The position numbers were made by a program, and so were the translations under genes. The notes beneath the pieces were generated by a model. The model did not search any database, had not been told where the DNA came from, and was given only the letters and a program-made list of their open reading frames with translations. Below are positions 45,133-54,521 of a stretch of 64,000 bases of DNA, in pieces. This stretch comes from Haloimpatiens massiliensis (GTDB taxonomy: Bacteria; Bacillota; Clostridia; Clostridiales; Clostridiaceae): positions 345-64,344 of the forward strand of contig NZ_LT854640.1 of assembly GCF_900184255.1 (NCBI RefSeq), read 5' to 3'. The stretch's first letter is position 1, and each line of letters opens with the position of its first letter.

Positions 45133-45207
45133 TCATCATAATTAGAATTTTTATAATATACAAAAATAGGGTGAGAATTTAAAAATAAAGGGAAGGGGAT
45201 AAGGAAA

Positions 45208-46500
45208 ATGAATATATTAATAAAAAATGCCTTTATAGTTACTATGGATGAGAAAAGAGAAATAATAGAAAAGGGTTATGTGTTTATAGAGGGAGAATAT
45301 ATTAAAGCTGTTGGAGCAGGAGAATATAAGGGTGAATTTGAAAATAGTCACAACACTAAAGTAATAAATGGAGAAAATTACTGCGTGATGCCGGGTCTTG
45401 TAAATGCTCATACTCATGCAGCTATGACATTATTAAGAGGTTATGGAGAAGGACTCCCTCTTATGCAGTGGCTAAATCACAAGATATGGCCTATGGAAGC
45501 TAAATTTAAGGAGGAACACATAAAAGTTGGTACTCAGCTAGCTTGTATTGAAATGTTAAGAAGTGGTACTACTACTTTTAATGACATGTATTTCATGCAA
45601 GAACAAGTATTAGAAGTAGTAAAAGATATGAACATGAGAGCAGTATTAGGACTTCCTATAATTGGGGAAGCATGGGAAAATCAATTAAACACATCATTGG
45701 AGATAATGCAAAAGATAGATAAGGAAGAAAATGTGAGTTTCAAAATGATGTTTGCACCTCATTCACCATATACATTGTCCTATGATGCTTTAAAGAGCAT
45801 AGGACAAATGGCAAAAGAAAAAGATAAAGGTATACACATTCATGTATCAGAAACTGAAGATGAAGTTAATATAATTAGAGAAAAATATAATAAAACTACT
45901 TGTGAACTATTAGATGAAGTGGGTATTTTGCAAAGTCCTGTGGTGGCAGCTCATTGTGTACATTTAACAAAAGATGATATGGATATCTTACAAAAGGCAG
46001 GGGTAAGTCCAGTATATAATCCTCAAAGCAATATGAAGTTAGCTAGTGGAACAGCGCCAGTGGGAGAAATGCTTAAAATGGAAATAAATGTGTGCTTGGG
46101 CACAGATGGAACCTCTAGTAATAATAATTTAAATATGTTTGAGGAGATGGAAACAGCTGCATTTTTACAAAAGCTCAAATACAATGATGCAACTAAACTA
46201 AGTTCTAAAACTGTTCTAAAGATGGCAACATATAATGGAGCTAAAGCTTTAGGATTTAAGGATTTAGGTATGATAAAGGAAGGATTTAAATGTGATCTCA
46301 TAATGTTAGATTTAAATAGACCTAACATGGTTCCAATTTATGATATGCATTCTAATTTAGTATTTTCAGCTAATGGAAGTGAAGTACAATATGTAATAGT
46401 AAATGGAAATATACTTATGGAAAAAGGTGAATTTTTAAATATAGATGAAGAAAAAATCATATATGAAAGTAATAAATTGTGCAAAAAACTTATATATTAG
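45208..46500 (+). CDS. mtaD: 5-Methylthioadenosine/S-adenosylhomocysteine deaminase (amidohydrolase)
   Basis: 430 residues. Metal ligands and active-site blocks: GLVNAHTHAAMTLLRGYGEG, LPLMQWLNHKIWPMEAKF, FAPHSPYTLSYDAL, HIHVSETEDEV, AAHCVHLTKDD and LGTDGTSSNNNLNMFEEM. The LPLMxWL segment is typical of MTA/SAH deaminases, which turn the 6-amino purine of MTA, SAH or adenosine into the 6-oxo form. The phosphorylase at 54751 shows features suited to such 6-oxo products. It has a strong ribosome site (gggaagggg) and is monocistronic. Confidence 0.88.
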   Translation: MNILIKNAFIVTMDEKREIIEKGYVFIEGEYIKAVGAGEYKGEFENSHNTKVINGENYCVMPGLVNAHTHAAMTLLRGYGEGLPLMQWLNHKIWPMEAKFKEEHIKVGTQLACIEMLRSGTTTFNDMYFMQEQVLEVVKDMNMRAVLGLPIIGEAWENQLNTSLEIMQKIDKEENVSFKMMFAPHSPYTLSYDALKSIGQMAKEKDKGIHIHVSETEDEVNIIREKYNKTTCELLDEVGILQSPVVAAHCVHLTKDDMDILQKAGVSPVYNPQSNMKLASGTAPVGEMLKMEINVCLGTDGTSSNNNLNMFEEMETAAFLQKLKYNDATKLSSKTVLKMATYNGAKALGFKDLGMIKEGFKCDLIMLDLNRPNMVPIYDMHSNLVFSANGSEVQYVIVNGNILMEKGEFLNIDEEKIIYESNKLCKKLIY

Positions 46501-46555
46501 TAGTACGAATACTTAATCCAAAAATGCGAATACTTAACAAAGAATATATTAATTA

Positions 46556-46934
46556 ACTCAACTTTTGTATTTATAAAATTATAATTTAGAATGTAAAATA
46601 GGAATTTGTAGAGTAGGTAAGAGGTAAAAAGTAAGAAGTAAGAAGTAAGAGTGAAAAGGTAAGAACTAATAGGTAAAAAGTAAGAAGTAAAAGGTAAGAG
46701 TTTCTTTAAAAAATTCAGCAAAGCTGAATTTTCACTACAACTATTACTTATTACCTGTTACTTACAAATTAATTATAAAAAACTCCTTGAGTTTTATCCT
46801 TAACTCTTACTTCTTAGCTCTTACCTATTACCTACTACTTACCTGCAAATTTCAAATTATAGTTAGTTTCTAAAAGAGCTTTATTCCTCATTTTAAATTT
46901 TATATTTTTATTTTATAACTGCGAAAGTTGAATA
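46556..46934 (+). mobile_element. MITE-like element, family 3, long copy (R3b)
   Basis: About 379 bases from actcaacttttg to gcgaaagttgaata. The left arm contains repeated gtaagaa/gtaaaaa units (46617-46700), and the right arm contains their complement (ttacttcttagctcttacc and similar, about 46800-46852). A centre hairpin aaaattcagc/gctgaatttt lies at about 46710-46731. Non-coding. It fills most of the 514-base gap between mtaD and the next gene; the first 55 bases of the gap contain two direct copies of gcgaatactta/acgaatactta. Confidence 0.82.
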
Positions 46935-47014
46935 TTTCATTTATTTAATATAGAAGATGTAATAAGCTGAGTTAGTGTAATAACAAAACAATAGTATAAG
47001 GTGTGAAATTTATT

Positions 47015-47344
47015 ATGGAGGAACAAGATTTAATTATATTAAGGGATAAGCTTGTAGCGTTAAACCAAATACGGGAAGAACTTGTTAAGCTAGAATTAAA
47101 CCCCAAATATAGAATATTTTATGATCAAAATGTAAGTCCTTTACTATTGTCTTTATTAAGTTTATCTTATGCAAGCATAAATTTTAGTCATTCTGCTTCA
47201 TTTTTGAACACTATAAATAATAGTAAAAATTCAGAAATAAAGGATTTGCTACATTTAGTATATGATATTCAAGGGACTTCTCAACATGTGCTTTGTGAAT
47301 TAGAAAAACAACTAGATATATTATTAAAGTTATATTGCAAATAG
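47015..47344 (+). CDS. Hypothetical protein
   Basis: 109 residues from ATG 47015 (aaggtg 11 bases upstream; an in-frame GTG at 47003 overlaps that ribosome site). It is predicted to be mostly helical: an acidic/Leu start (EEQDLIILRDKLVALNQIRE), a Ser/Leu-rich middle (SPLLLSLLSLSYASINFSHS) and a C-terminal amphipathic stretch. No signal peptide or motif is recognised, and I cannot assign a function. A terminator follows. Confidence 0.65.
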   Translation: MEEQDLIILRDKLVALNQIREELVKLELNPKYRIFYDQNVSPLLLSLLSLSYASINFSHSASFLNTINNSKNSEIKDLLHLVYDIQGTSQHVLCELEKQLDILLKLYCK

Positions 47345-47352
47345 TTATTTTT

Positions 47353-47374
47353 AGAGGTCCTAGTGGCCTCTTTT
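47353..47374 (+). terminator. Terminator
   Basis: A stem of agaggtc with ggcctct (one G-U) and a small loop, followed by ttttgaatttt, starting 9 bases after the stop. Confidence 0.75.
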
Positions 47375-47462
47375 GAATTTTAAATATTTCTTATGTTTAA
47401 GATTAAATTTAACATTATTGGCAAAAATATAATGAGAATATAAAATAAGAGAGGTGTCCTTA

Positions 47463-47684
47463 GTGGAAAAAATATGTCCCATATGCAATAAAATAGAAGA
47501 AAAAAACATATGTTGCTTCAGATGTAGTGGAATCATGGTGGATAAAGGAAGAATACAAGAGTACATGGGCCCTTATGGATCAGAAATGCCTATAAAAGAT
47601 TCAAAGGAATATTGCTTACATTTATATTGTTGTGAAAAATGTAATTTTATGAAAAGAGTACACATAAAGAAGATAATCATATAA
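47463..47684 (+). CDS. Small Cys-rich putative zinc-binding protein
   Basis: 73 residues from GTG 47463, with gaggtg 7 bases upstream; an in-frame GTG at 47454 lies within that ribosome site. It has ten Cys residues: CPICNKIEEKNICCFRC near the start and CLHLYCCEKCNF near the end. Two CxxC-type knuckles suggest a small zinc ribbon. It may be a rubredoxin/zinc-ribbon-like regulator or a metal carrier; no family is recognised. Confidence 0.65.
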   Translation: MEKICPICNKIEEKNICCFRCSGIMVDKGRIQEYMGPYGSEMPIKDSKEYCLHLYCCEKCNFMKRVHIKKIII

Positions 47685-47824
47685 AAATATGTCATATAAA
47701 ATATGAAAGAATTAATTCATAAATTGCTACTTATAAAAAGAAGTCTATTGTTTTTATACTGCATTATATTATATAATATTCTTTATATAATGAATTTAAA
47801 ATAAATTTAAAAGGGGGAAAGACT

Positions 47825-48721
47825 ATGACTAATACGATACTGCAATATCAAAAAGCATTTAACAACATTGTAGATAGATTAAAAAGTGATAAGTCTGTTT
47901 TAGCTGTTATGGTTTTTGGAAGTATGGTAACGGGAGATCTTTGGGATGAATCAGACATAGATTTGTTTGTAGTAAAGGATGATGAGGACAATACTATAAA
48001 GAATATTTATACTAGGGAAAAAAATGTGCCAATCCATATAAAGCTTATGAGTAAAGAGAAATTTATAAATTTACAAAATGAAGATTTAAAGGGTGGATTT
48101 TTACACAGAATTTTTTCCGCATCTAGATTGGTTTTCTCTAAGGATATGGATATCACCAATAGATACGATAGAGGAAGATTTTATCCAGATTTAGATAGAG
48201 AGATATGGAATATGATTTACCTTGCAAAGGCTTTAAAAAATATTGGGGTTTGTAAGAAATACTTAGCAAATAATAGAATATATACTGCTTATACTTCAGC
48301 TATAAAATGCTCAGAAGATTTTGCAAAACTTAAAATAAATTCATCAGGATATATGGTAAGTAAAGATGTTATGAGTACAAGTATGAATATAGATGAAAAT
48401 TTTAGAGTTCATGTAGATGAATTATTTTTTAATAATTTAAAAGCTGATGAGGGAATTAGGGATGCTATAGCTTATATAGAAGCAGAAATCGACAAGGATT
48501 TAAGAAATATAACTGGATTTTTATTAGAATATATAAGAGAAAAAGATTCTTTATTGAGTGCAGAGGATATTAAAAGAGATAAATTATTTAAGGATTTTGA
48601 TATAGATATGGAAGAGATATTAAATAAACTGTGGGAAAAGAATCTTTTAAAGAAGGAAACTAGAGATTACAAATCTTCAGAGGGAAATGTGTTATTTAAG
48701 GAGAATGTATACTTTGTTTAA
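47825..48721 (+). CDS. Nucleotidyltransferase-domain protein
   Basis: 298 residues. The N-terminal minimal nucleotidyltransferase fold (Pol beta superfamily) has VMVFGSMVTGDLWDESDIDL, the GSx-DxD metal-binding signature, with a third acidic position likely in the IHIKLMSKEKF strand. The C-terminal ~180 residues are helical, possibly HEPN-like, with no clear RxxxxH motif seen. Related enzymes adenylylate antibiotics, proteins or RNA. There is no partner antitoxin or toxin gene adjacent. The substrate is unknown. Ribosome site aagggggaaag. Confidence 0.75.
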   Translation: MTNTILQYQKAFNNIVDRLKSDKSVLAVMVFGSMVTGDLWDESDIDLFVVKDDEDNTIKNIYTREKNVPIHIKLMSKEKFINLQNEDLKGGFLHRIFSASRLVFSKDMDITNRYDRGRFYPDLDREIWNMIYLAKALKNIGVCKKYLANNRIYTAYTSAIKCSEDFAKLKINSSGYMVSKDVMSTSMNIDENFRVHVDELFFNNLKADEGIRDAIAYIEAEIDKDLRNITGFLLEYIREKDSLLSAEDIKRDKLFKDFDIDMEEILNKLWEKNLLKKETRDYKSSEGNVLFKENVYFV

Positions 48722-48732
48722 ATAGCATTATA

Positions 48733-48894
48733 TAAGGCACATTCAAATAAATAACAAGTCAGTATGCTAGTCTATTTTGCGTCATACTGCGTCAGCAGAA
48801 CCCAACGATAGTTCTACTAGCGGCGGAACCTGCTTCCTTGTCTGACACAAAATATACCAGCATCTTTCACTTGTTATTTATTTTAATGTACCTA
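48733..48894 (+). mobile_element. MITE-like palindromic element, family 1 (R1b)
   Basis: 162 bases, over 90 percent identical by eye to the copies at 27898 and 59813 in the conserved arms. It contains the duplicated gcgtcatactgcgtca, absent from R1a. It begins 12 bases after the nucleotidyltransferase stop and could terminate its transcript. Confidence 0.88.
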
Positions 48895-48922
48895 AAGGGA
48901 ATAATGTATGTGCGGTGATTAA

Positions 48923-50326
48923 ATGGAAAAGTATAAAGTGAATTTTCAAGAAGAAGAAAATAAGTATGTTCAAATATATAAAAATATTAAAAAGCTCATA
49001 GATACATCTAAAATAGAAGAGGGGGATAAACTGCCCTCTATTAGAAAGTTAGCTGAGTATTTAAAAGTTAACAACGTAACTATAGTAAATGCTTATAAGA
49101 AGCTAGAAGAAGAAGGATATGCGGTACAAAAGATTGGCAGTGGAACTTATGCCAAAAGAAAAAATAGTGGAAGAGGCTTTAGAAAAGAATATGCAAAAGC
49201 CTTTAAAAATGCTATGGATCATCCAGGAGAAAAATATATAGACTTTACAGGGGAGGCCACTTGTGTAGATTACTTCCCTGTAGATGTTTTAAAGAAGGTA
49301 ATAGATGAGGTTTTGGATAGGGATGGGGCTGAGGCTCTAGTCTATCAAGAAACCCTCGGCTACCACGGACTTAGAAAGAGTATAAATCATTTTTTTTGGC
49401 AAGGAAAACTGAGTGATGAGGACATACTTGTGGTATCTGGAGCGCAGCAAGGCATAGATATAGTTACAAAATCTATAGTTAATGTGAATGACAATGTTAT
49501 TGTAGAAAAGCCAACATATAGTGGTGCATTATCTGTTTTCAAATGGAAAAAAGCCAATATAATAGAAGTAGACATGCTTCATGATGGAATTGACATAGAT
49601 CAGTTAAAGAAAGTTTTAAAAAGACATAAAATTAAATGTTTTTATACTATGAGCTATTTTCAAAATCCAACGGGTATAAGTTATAGCTTAGAAAAAAAGA
49701 AACAAATATTAGAGTTAGCAGATATTTATGATTTCTATATAATAGAAGATGATTATTTATCAGAACTTATATATAATGAAAATTTAAAGTACAAAAGCTT
49801 TAAGAGTTTAGATGCTAATGATAGGGTAATATATATAAAAAGCTTTTCTAAAATATTCTTGCCAGGTATAAGATTAGGATACTTAGTTTCACCAGTAAGA
49901 TTCATAGAAACTATGAAAAATTCAAAGATAAATACAGACATATCTACATCTAGCTTAATGCAAAGAACTCTTGATTTATATATAAAAAAAGGATATTGGA
50001 AAGAGTATATAAATAAACTTAATAATATATATGTAAAAAAATATAAATTTACTAAAGAAAAGATAAAAGACTTATTAAAGGATAAAGTTACTTTTAATGA
50101 ACCACAGGGTGGACTAAGTTTCTATTTGAAAATATCTGATAAGATAAAAATAGACAGTATTAGTCTTTTTTATAAGTGTAAGGAAAAAAACATATTAATT
50201 ACACCAGGGGTTCTTTTTTATAAATTTCCTCACGAGGGTAAAAGATATTTTAAAGTGAGCTTTTCACAGATATCTAACGAGGACTTAGAAAAGGGACTCA
50301 AAATTATATATGATGTTTTAAAATAG
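48923..50326 (+). CDS. MocR/GntR-family PLP-dependent regulator/aminotransferase
   Basis: 467 residues. The N-terminal GntR winged helix (about residues 12-80) has IEEGDKLPSIRKLAEYLKVN and NVTIVNAYKKLEEEGYAVQK. The rest is a class I/II aminotransferase fold: VVSGAQQGIDIVTKS, SYFQNPTGISYS, IIEDDYLSELIY and the PLP lysine in YIKSFSKIFLPGIRLGYL. MocR proteins sense an amino-acid or vitamin B6-type ligand and regulate nearby genes; the target here is not evident. The HEAT-repeat gene lies 21 bases downstream. Confidence 0.88.
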   Translation: MEKYKVNFQEEENKYVQIYKNIKKLIDTSKIEEGDKLPSIRKLAEYLKVNNVTIVNAYKKLEEEGYAVQKIGSGTYAKRKNSGRGFRKEYAKAFKNAMDHPGEKYIDFTGEATCVDYFPVDVLKKVIDEVLDRDGAEALVYQETLGYHGLRKSINHFFWQGKLSDEDILVVSGAQQGIDIVTKSIVNVNDNVIVEKPTYSGALSVFKWKKANIIEVDMLHDGIDIDQLKKVLKRHKIKCFYTMSYFQNPTGISYSLEKKKQILELADIYDFYIIEDDYLSELIYNENLKYKSFKSLDANDRVIYIKSFSKIFLPGIRLGYLVSPVRFIETMKNSKINTDISTSSLMQRTLDLYIKKGYWKEYINKLNNIYVKKYKFTKEKIKDLLKDKVTFNEPQGGLSFYLKISDKIKIDSISLFYKCKEKNILITPGVLFYKFPHEGKRYFKVSFSQISNEDLEKGLKIIYDVLK

Positions 50327-50347
50327 AACTAAAAGTGAGATGAATAA

Positions 50348-51001
50348 GTGGTGAAAAAGAATTTACTAAATGTAAAATGGGAAAATATTCAAAATTATGA
50401 TGACAAGGATATATCTTATTTTCTTTTTTTGGAAGGTAAGGATTTAGAGGCTATTTCGAAAATAAGAAATTTAGACAAAATAGAGGTGCAAAACCACATA
50501 ATAGAAGGTAAAATAAGGTATAGATTTTTAGCTAAAAATTCAAGTGTAGAGGAACTTTTTACATCCATATACCAAGCAGGTAAAGAGGATAGAAAACTAT
50601 TTTTAAAATTTGTAACTGGGGAAACAAAGGAAAAGCTAATAAATTATATAAAGTCTAATTATGCAGATATGCCACCTAAAAGCAAGGAGAGAGCAGTATG
50701 GATATTAGGCGAATTAAAAGATGGGGTAGATATTTTAAAAAAAGCTTCAGTGCACAAATTCACTAGCATCAGAAGGCTTGCGGTATCTGCCATGGGTAAA
50801 ATAGGACATAAGGATTGTGAAATTGCTTTAATTAGAGCATTAGATGATGAAAATCCTCAAGTGGTTTTATATGCCATAAAGGCATTGAATAAATTGAATA
50901 GCCAGTTAAGTTTGACAAAGCTTAAAGAAATAGAAGATAAATGGAATAAAGAGTATATAAGCAGAGCAGTGGATGAGTACATTAATCGTATGGAATCTTA
51001 A
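50348..51001 (+). CDS. HEAT-repeat-like protein
   Basis: 217 residues from GTG 50348, with GTG 50351 equally possible; the ribosome site is weak. The second half holds helical repeat pairs of HEAT/PBS-lyase type, for example VHKFTSIRRLAVSAMGKIGH and DDENPQVVLYAIKALNKL. Such repeats bind proteins and have no enzymatic residues. It is placed between the MocR gene and yigZ with short gaps (21 and 23 bases), so the three are probably co-transcribed. Role unknown. Confidence 0.72.
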   Translation: MVKKNLLNVKWENIQNYDDKDISYFLFLEGKDLEAISKIRNLDKIEVQNHIIEGKIRYRFLAKNSSVEELFTSIYQAGKEDRKLFLKFVTGETKEKLINYIKSNYADMPPKSKERAVWILGELKDGVDILKKASVHKFTSIRRLAVSAMGKIGHKDCEIALIRALDDENPQVVLYAIKALNKLNSQLSLTKLKEIEDKWNKEYISRAVDEYINRMES

Positions 51002-51024
51002 TAATTTTAAGAGGAGATGGTTTG

Positions 51025-51672
51025 ATGGGATATTTAACCATAAAGGATAGGGCAGAAGCTAGATTCTATGAAAAGAAATCAGAGTTTATAGGATATGTAA
51101 AAAGGGTAGAAACGGAAGAAGAGGCTAAAGAGTTTATAGGAGAAATAAGACATATGCATAAGCAAGCTACTCACAATGTTTATGCATATGTCATAGGAGA
51201 AAATAGAGGAATACAAAGATACAGTGATGATGGGGAACCACAAGGTACAGCAGGTATACCTGTGTTAGAGGTTATAAAGAAAAACAATGTATCTGATTGT
51301 GTTGTGGTGGCAACTAGATATTTTGGAGGAGTATTATTAGGAGCTGGGGGACTTATAAGAGCCTACTCAAAAACAGCAGCTATGGCTATAGAACAAGGAG
51401 GAATAGTAGAAAAAGTAAAAGGGATTCCTATAGAAATGATAATAGATTATGATATGTTAGGAAAACTTCAATACACTTGTGAACAAAAGGGATGGTATAT
51501 TGAAGACACAATATATACAGACAAGGTAGCCCTTTTATTTTATTTTGAAATAGATAAAAAAGAAGAATTTGAAAAAAGAGTTATAGATATAACTGGTGGC
51601 AAAGTAATAATAGAAGAAAAGGATGAGGATATTTTCTTTAAAAAAGATAGCAGATTGTATTTAGTTTGCTAG
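51025..51672 (+). CDS. yigZ: YigZ/IMPACT-family protein
   Basis: 215 residues from ATG 51025 (gaggag 8 bases upstream; TTG 51022 is next to it and less likely). N-terminal UPF0029/IMPACT domain: EKKSEFIGYVKRVETEEEA, HKQATHNVYAYVIG, RYSDDGEPQGTAGIPVLEVI and VVATRYFGGVLLGAGGLIRA. A C-terminal alpha/beta domain follows. Eukaryotic IMPACT acts on the translational stress kinase GCN2; the bacterial role is not settled. A truncated repeat element begins 15 bases after the stop. Confidence 0.9.
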   Translation: MGYLTIKDRAEARFYEKKSEFIGYVKRVETEEEAKEFIGEIRHMHKQATHNVYAYVIGENRGIQRYSDDGEPQGTAGIPVLEVIKKNNVSDCVVVATRYFGGVLLGAGGLIRAYSKTAAMAIEQGGIVEKVKGIPIEMIIDYDMLGKLQYTCEQKGWYIEDTIYTDKVALLFYFEIDKKEEFEKRVIDITGGKVIIEEKDEDIFFKKDSRLYLVC

Positions 51673-51687
51673 TTTGTTAGTTTAGGG

Positions 51688-51773
51688 TAAATTTATTGTT
51701 CCGAGCTCTTATGCAAGTCATGGAGGAGAAATTTCATAATTCCACTACATTGTACCTTTTTGTGGGTTAATCA
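51688..51773 (+). mobile_element. MITE-like element, family 2, right half only (R2B)
   Basis: 86 bases from taaatttattgttccgag to tgtgggttaatca, nearly identical to the right half of the copy at 21761 (aaatttattg through tgtggtttaat). The left half is absent, so this is a truncated copy. Confidence 0.85.
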
Positions 51774-51839
51774 TAATAAAAGTTAAAATAAAAGGAATAC
51801 TAGTAAAAGTAAGTAATATGATTATAGCTATGGAAAAAC

Positions 51840-51859
51840 AAAACTCCAAAGGAGTTTTT
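51840..51859 (+). terminator. Terminator upstream of the flavodiiron gene
   Basis: aaaactcc/ggagtttt stem with an aaa loop followed by T residues. In this 389-base gap it follows R2B; the rest is very AT-rich, with a TTGAAA (51991) and TATAAT (52017) that are too far apart (20 bases) for a confident promoter. Confidence 0.75.
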
Positions 51860-52061
51860 AATAAAATATAAATTAAAGAAATTCCTATGGAATTTAAATA
51901 TTCATTTTAAATTTAAAGTATTATAATTTAAAAAATTATAATGATAATAGCATGAAATACAAATAATAATTATATAATAATTATTATTACTTGAAAATAA
52001 AAGTATATTATGGTACTATAATTATATATATGTAATAATAATAGATATTGGAGGTATGGTT

Positions 52062-53234
52062 ATGGCTGTAGAAAAATTAAATGAAAACATATATTGGATC
52101 GGAGTAAAAAATCCTGAACTTAGAGTTTTTGACATAATAATGGAAACTAAGAAAGGAACCACATATAATTCTTATCTAATTAATGATGAAAAAGTTGCTA
52201 TAATAGATACGGTTAAAGATGGATATTATGATGAATTTCTAAGCAATATAAAGAGTGTTATAGGAGATAAGAAGGTAGATTACATAATAGTTCAGCATAC
52301 AGAGCTAGATCATAGCGGTTCTTTAGTTAAACTTATAAAGGATTTCCCAGAAGCAAAGGTAATAGGGTCAAAGGCAGCATTAACTTACAGCAAAAATATA
52401 ACTAATATGGATTTAAATGCCATGGATAAGCCAGATGAATTAAATTTAGGAAACACTACACTTAAATTTATATATGCACCGAACTTACATTGGCCAGATA
52501 CTATGTTTACTTATGCTAAAGAGGATAAGATACTTTTTACTTGTGATTTTTTAGGATGTCATTATTGTCCACAAGGATGCATGACAGATGCTTGTACTGG
52601 AGAATATTTTGATGAAATGAAGTATTATTTTGACGTTATAATGGGACCATTTAAAAAGTTTGTACTTGCAGGATTAAACAAGATCAAAGATTTAGATTTT
52701 AAAATAGTAGCTCCAAGCCATGGACCTATACATGTAGATGATTTAGAAAAATATTTGGATTTATATAAACAGTGGGCAACGGTAGAAACTCCACAAGAAA
52801 AAATAATTCCTATTTTCTATATTTCAGCTTATGGTAATACAGAAAATATAGCAAAGTACTTCCAAAAGAAATTAGGAGAAAATCAAATTAAATCAGAAGT
52901 GTATGAAATAACTACTACTGATATGAATAAAATGGTGGATATGATTGAAAAAGCTCCTGGATTTATGATAGGATCACCAACAATCAATCAAGATGCTGTT
53001 AAACCATCTTGGGACTTACTATCTTTTGTATCGCCTATAGTAAATAGAGGTAAGGTAGCTGCAGCTTTCGGATCTTATGGATGGAGTGGTGAAGGTGTAC
53101 CAATGTTAACTGATAGAATGAAAAGCTTAAAATTAAAGGTGGTAGAGCCAGGATATAAGGTGAACTTTGTGCCATCACAAGAGGATTATAAAAAGGCAGA
53201 TGAATTTATAAATAAATTTATTGAGCTTTTATAA
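52062..53234 (+). CDS. fprA: Flavodiiron protein (FprA-type, oxygen/NO reductase)
   Basis: 390 residues from ATG 52062 (ttggaggt 6 bases upstream; ATG 52056 overlaps the ribosome site). The N-terminal beta-lactamase-like diiron domain carries HTELDHSGSL (H-x-E-x-D-H), a His in NLHWPDTM, an Asp in FTCDFLGCHY and a His in APSHGPIH. The C-terminal flavodoxin domain has FYISAYGNTENIAKYF and FGSYGWSGEG. Such enzymes reduce O2 to water or NO to N2O in the cytoplasm of anaerobes, usually with rubredoxin as electron donor, protecting oxygen-sensitive metabolism. Confidence 0.94.
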   Translation: MAVEKLNENIYWIGVKNPELRVFDIIMETKKGTTYNSYLINDEKVAIIDTVKDGYYDEFLSNIKSVIGDKKVDYIIVQHTELDHSGSLVKLIKDFPEAKVIGSKAALTYSKNITNMDLNAMDKPDELNLGNTTLKFIYAPNLHWPDTMFTYAKEDKILFTCDFLGCHYCPQGCMTDACTGEYFDEMKYYFDVIMGPFKKFVLAGLNKIKDLDFKIVAPSHGPIHVDDLEKYLDLYKQWATVETPQEKIIPIFYISAYGNTENIAKYFQKKLGENQIKSEVYEITTTDMNKMVDMIEKAPGFMIGSPTINQDAVKPSWDLLSFVSPIVNRGKVAAAFGSYGWSGEGVPMLTDRMKSLKLKVVEPGYKVNFVPSQEDYKKADEFINKFIELL

Positions 53235-53341
53235 TCTCTAATGAGTGGGTAAGAAATGTATTTTACTGTATTGCTTGCAAATGAGTGATAGTTAAAAGTA
53301 TAGATGAAAGTATATTAAAAATGAATAGGAAAATATAAAAA

Positions 53342-53392
53342 TAGCCCTAAAACTTCTATGTGTAATTATTGTACCTAGAGGTTTTAGGGCTT
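53342..53392. terminator. Bidirectional terminator between fprA and arginase
   Basis: agccctaaaact pairs with ggttttagggct (one G-U pair) around a loop of about 24 bases, between convergent genes. Confidence 0.85.
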
Positions 53393-53448
53393 AACTAATA
53401 ATTTTTCAATTATAAGTGTAGCTTGTAATTGAATAGAATTTAATGTGG

Positions 53449-54345
53449 TTAGAGGTGTTTTGATATCCAATCCATAAGTTCTAAGCAAATATTTAAAGTT
53501 TGCTGTGAAGAATCTAATTTAGTGTTTAACTCTACAAAATCTAAAGAGCAAATTAAATTAGTTTCCAATAGCGCTTTTAAGGCATATTTACCATGAGATA
53601 ATTCTATACCTTCACATACAGGAGTACCTGTTCCTGGTACCAAATTTGAATCAAGGCAATCTATATCAAAACTTAAATGTACAGCATCTATATCTTTAGA
53701 TTTTAGTTTGGAAATAACATCTTCCATTACTTTTTCAATGCCTAGTTCTTTTATAGTATTTGTAGTATATAAATTTATGTTTTTATCTTTAATAAGTTGA
53801 GTTTCACCCTTGTCTAAGTCTCTAGCAGCTATCAAAAATACATTTTCAGGATTTACATTTACTCCATGATAGTATGTATTAGTTAAATCATTATGGCCTA
53901 TTCCCATAGCTGCTGCTAATGGCATGCCGTGAACATTTCCAGAAGGGGTGGTTTCATGGGTATTAATATCACCATGAGCATCTATCCAAACTACTGCTAA
54001 TTTAGAATATTTTCTGTTGGCACCTCTTAAGCTTCCAAGACCAAGAGCATGGTCTCCACCGATGATTAATGGAAAATTGCCTGAGTTAATAGAGGTATAT
54101 ACTTGATGTGCTAAGTTTGTATTTACGTCTACAATTTCTTTTAGATACTTCATTTTATTGCTGTGACTATATTTGTTTTTTTCTGAAACTGCTGGAACAT
54201 ATATGTTTCCAAGATCATAAACTTTATGATTGTGCTTTTCAATAATGTTTATAATACCATTTTCTCTTAGGGTATTAGGTGATAAATCTACTCCCTTTCT
54301 ATCACAACCATAGAATAGTGGTACTCCTATTATATTTATGTCCAT
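53449..54345 (-). CDS. rocF: Arginase
   Basis: 298 residues, the normal arginase size. Mn-binding sets are visible: IGGDHALGLG (His), WIDAHGDINTHETTPSGNVH (Asp, His, Asp, with the substrate Asn and His), and LSFDIDCLDSNLVPGTGTP (Asp, Asp). The catalytic HG and SGNVHGMPLA blocks are typical of arginase rather than agmatinase. It hydrolyses L-arginine to L-ornithine and urea. It is monocistronic with ribosome site ttggaggtat. It fits an amino-acid-fermenting lifestyle alongside histidine degradation. Confidence 0.93.
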   Translation of the reverse strand: MDINIIGVPLFYGCDRKGVDLSPNTLRENGIINIIEKHNHKVYDLGNIYVPAVSEKNKYSHSNKMKYLKEIVDVNTNLAHQVYTSINSGNFPLIIGGDHALGLGSLRGANRKYSKLAVVWIDAHGDINTHETTPSGNVHGMPLAAAMGIGHNDLTNTYYHGVNVNPENVFLIAARDLDKGETQLIKDKNINLYTTNTIKELGIEKVMEDVISKLKSKDIDAVHLSFDIDCLDSNLVPGTGTPVCEGIELSHGKYALKALLETNLICSLDFVELNTKLDSSQQTLNICLELMDWISKHL

Positions 54346-54488
54346 AATGATACCTCCAAAATAATTTTTTTATACAGAAAATTATTATACATTAAATAAA
54401 ATAAAAATTTAACTACTTTAGTAAAATGCAAATAATTAAAAAAAGACTAAATATTTATGCAATTATGAATTTTCGAGAGCATATACTA

Positions 54489-54516
54489 TTGTATATAAAT
54501 TTAAAAATGATATAAT
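54489..54516 (+). promoter_or_regulatory. Promoter of 6S RNA
   Basis: TTGTAT at 54489-54494 and TATAAT at 54511-54516 with a 16-base spacer. This places the start at about 54522-54524, exactly at the 5' arm of the 6S RNA closing stem. Confidence 0.65.
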
Positions 54517-54521
54517 AAATA

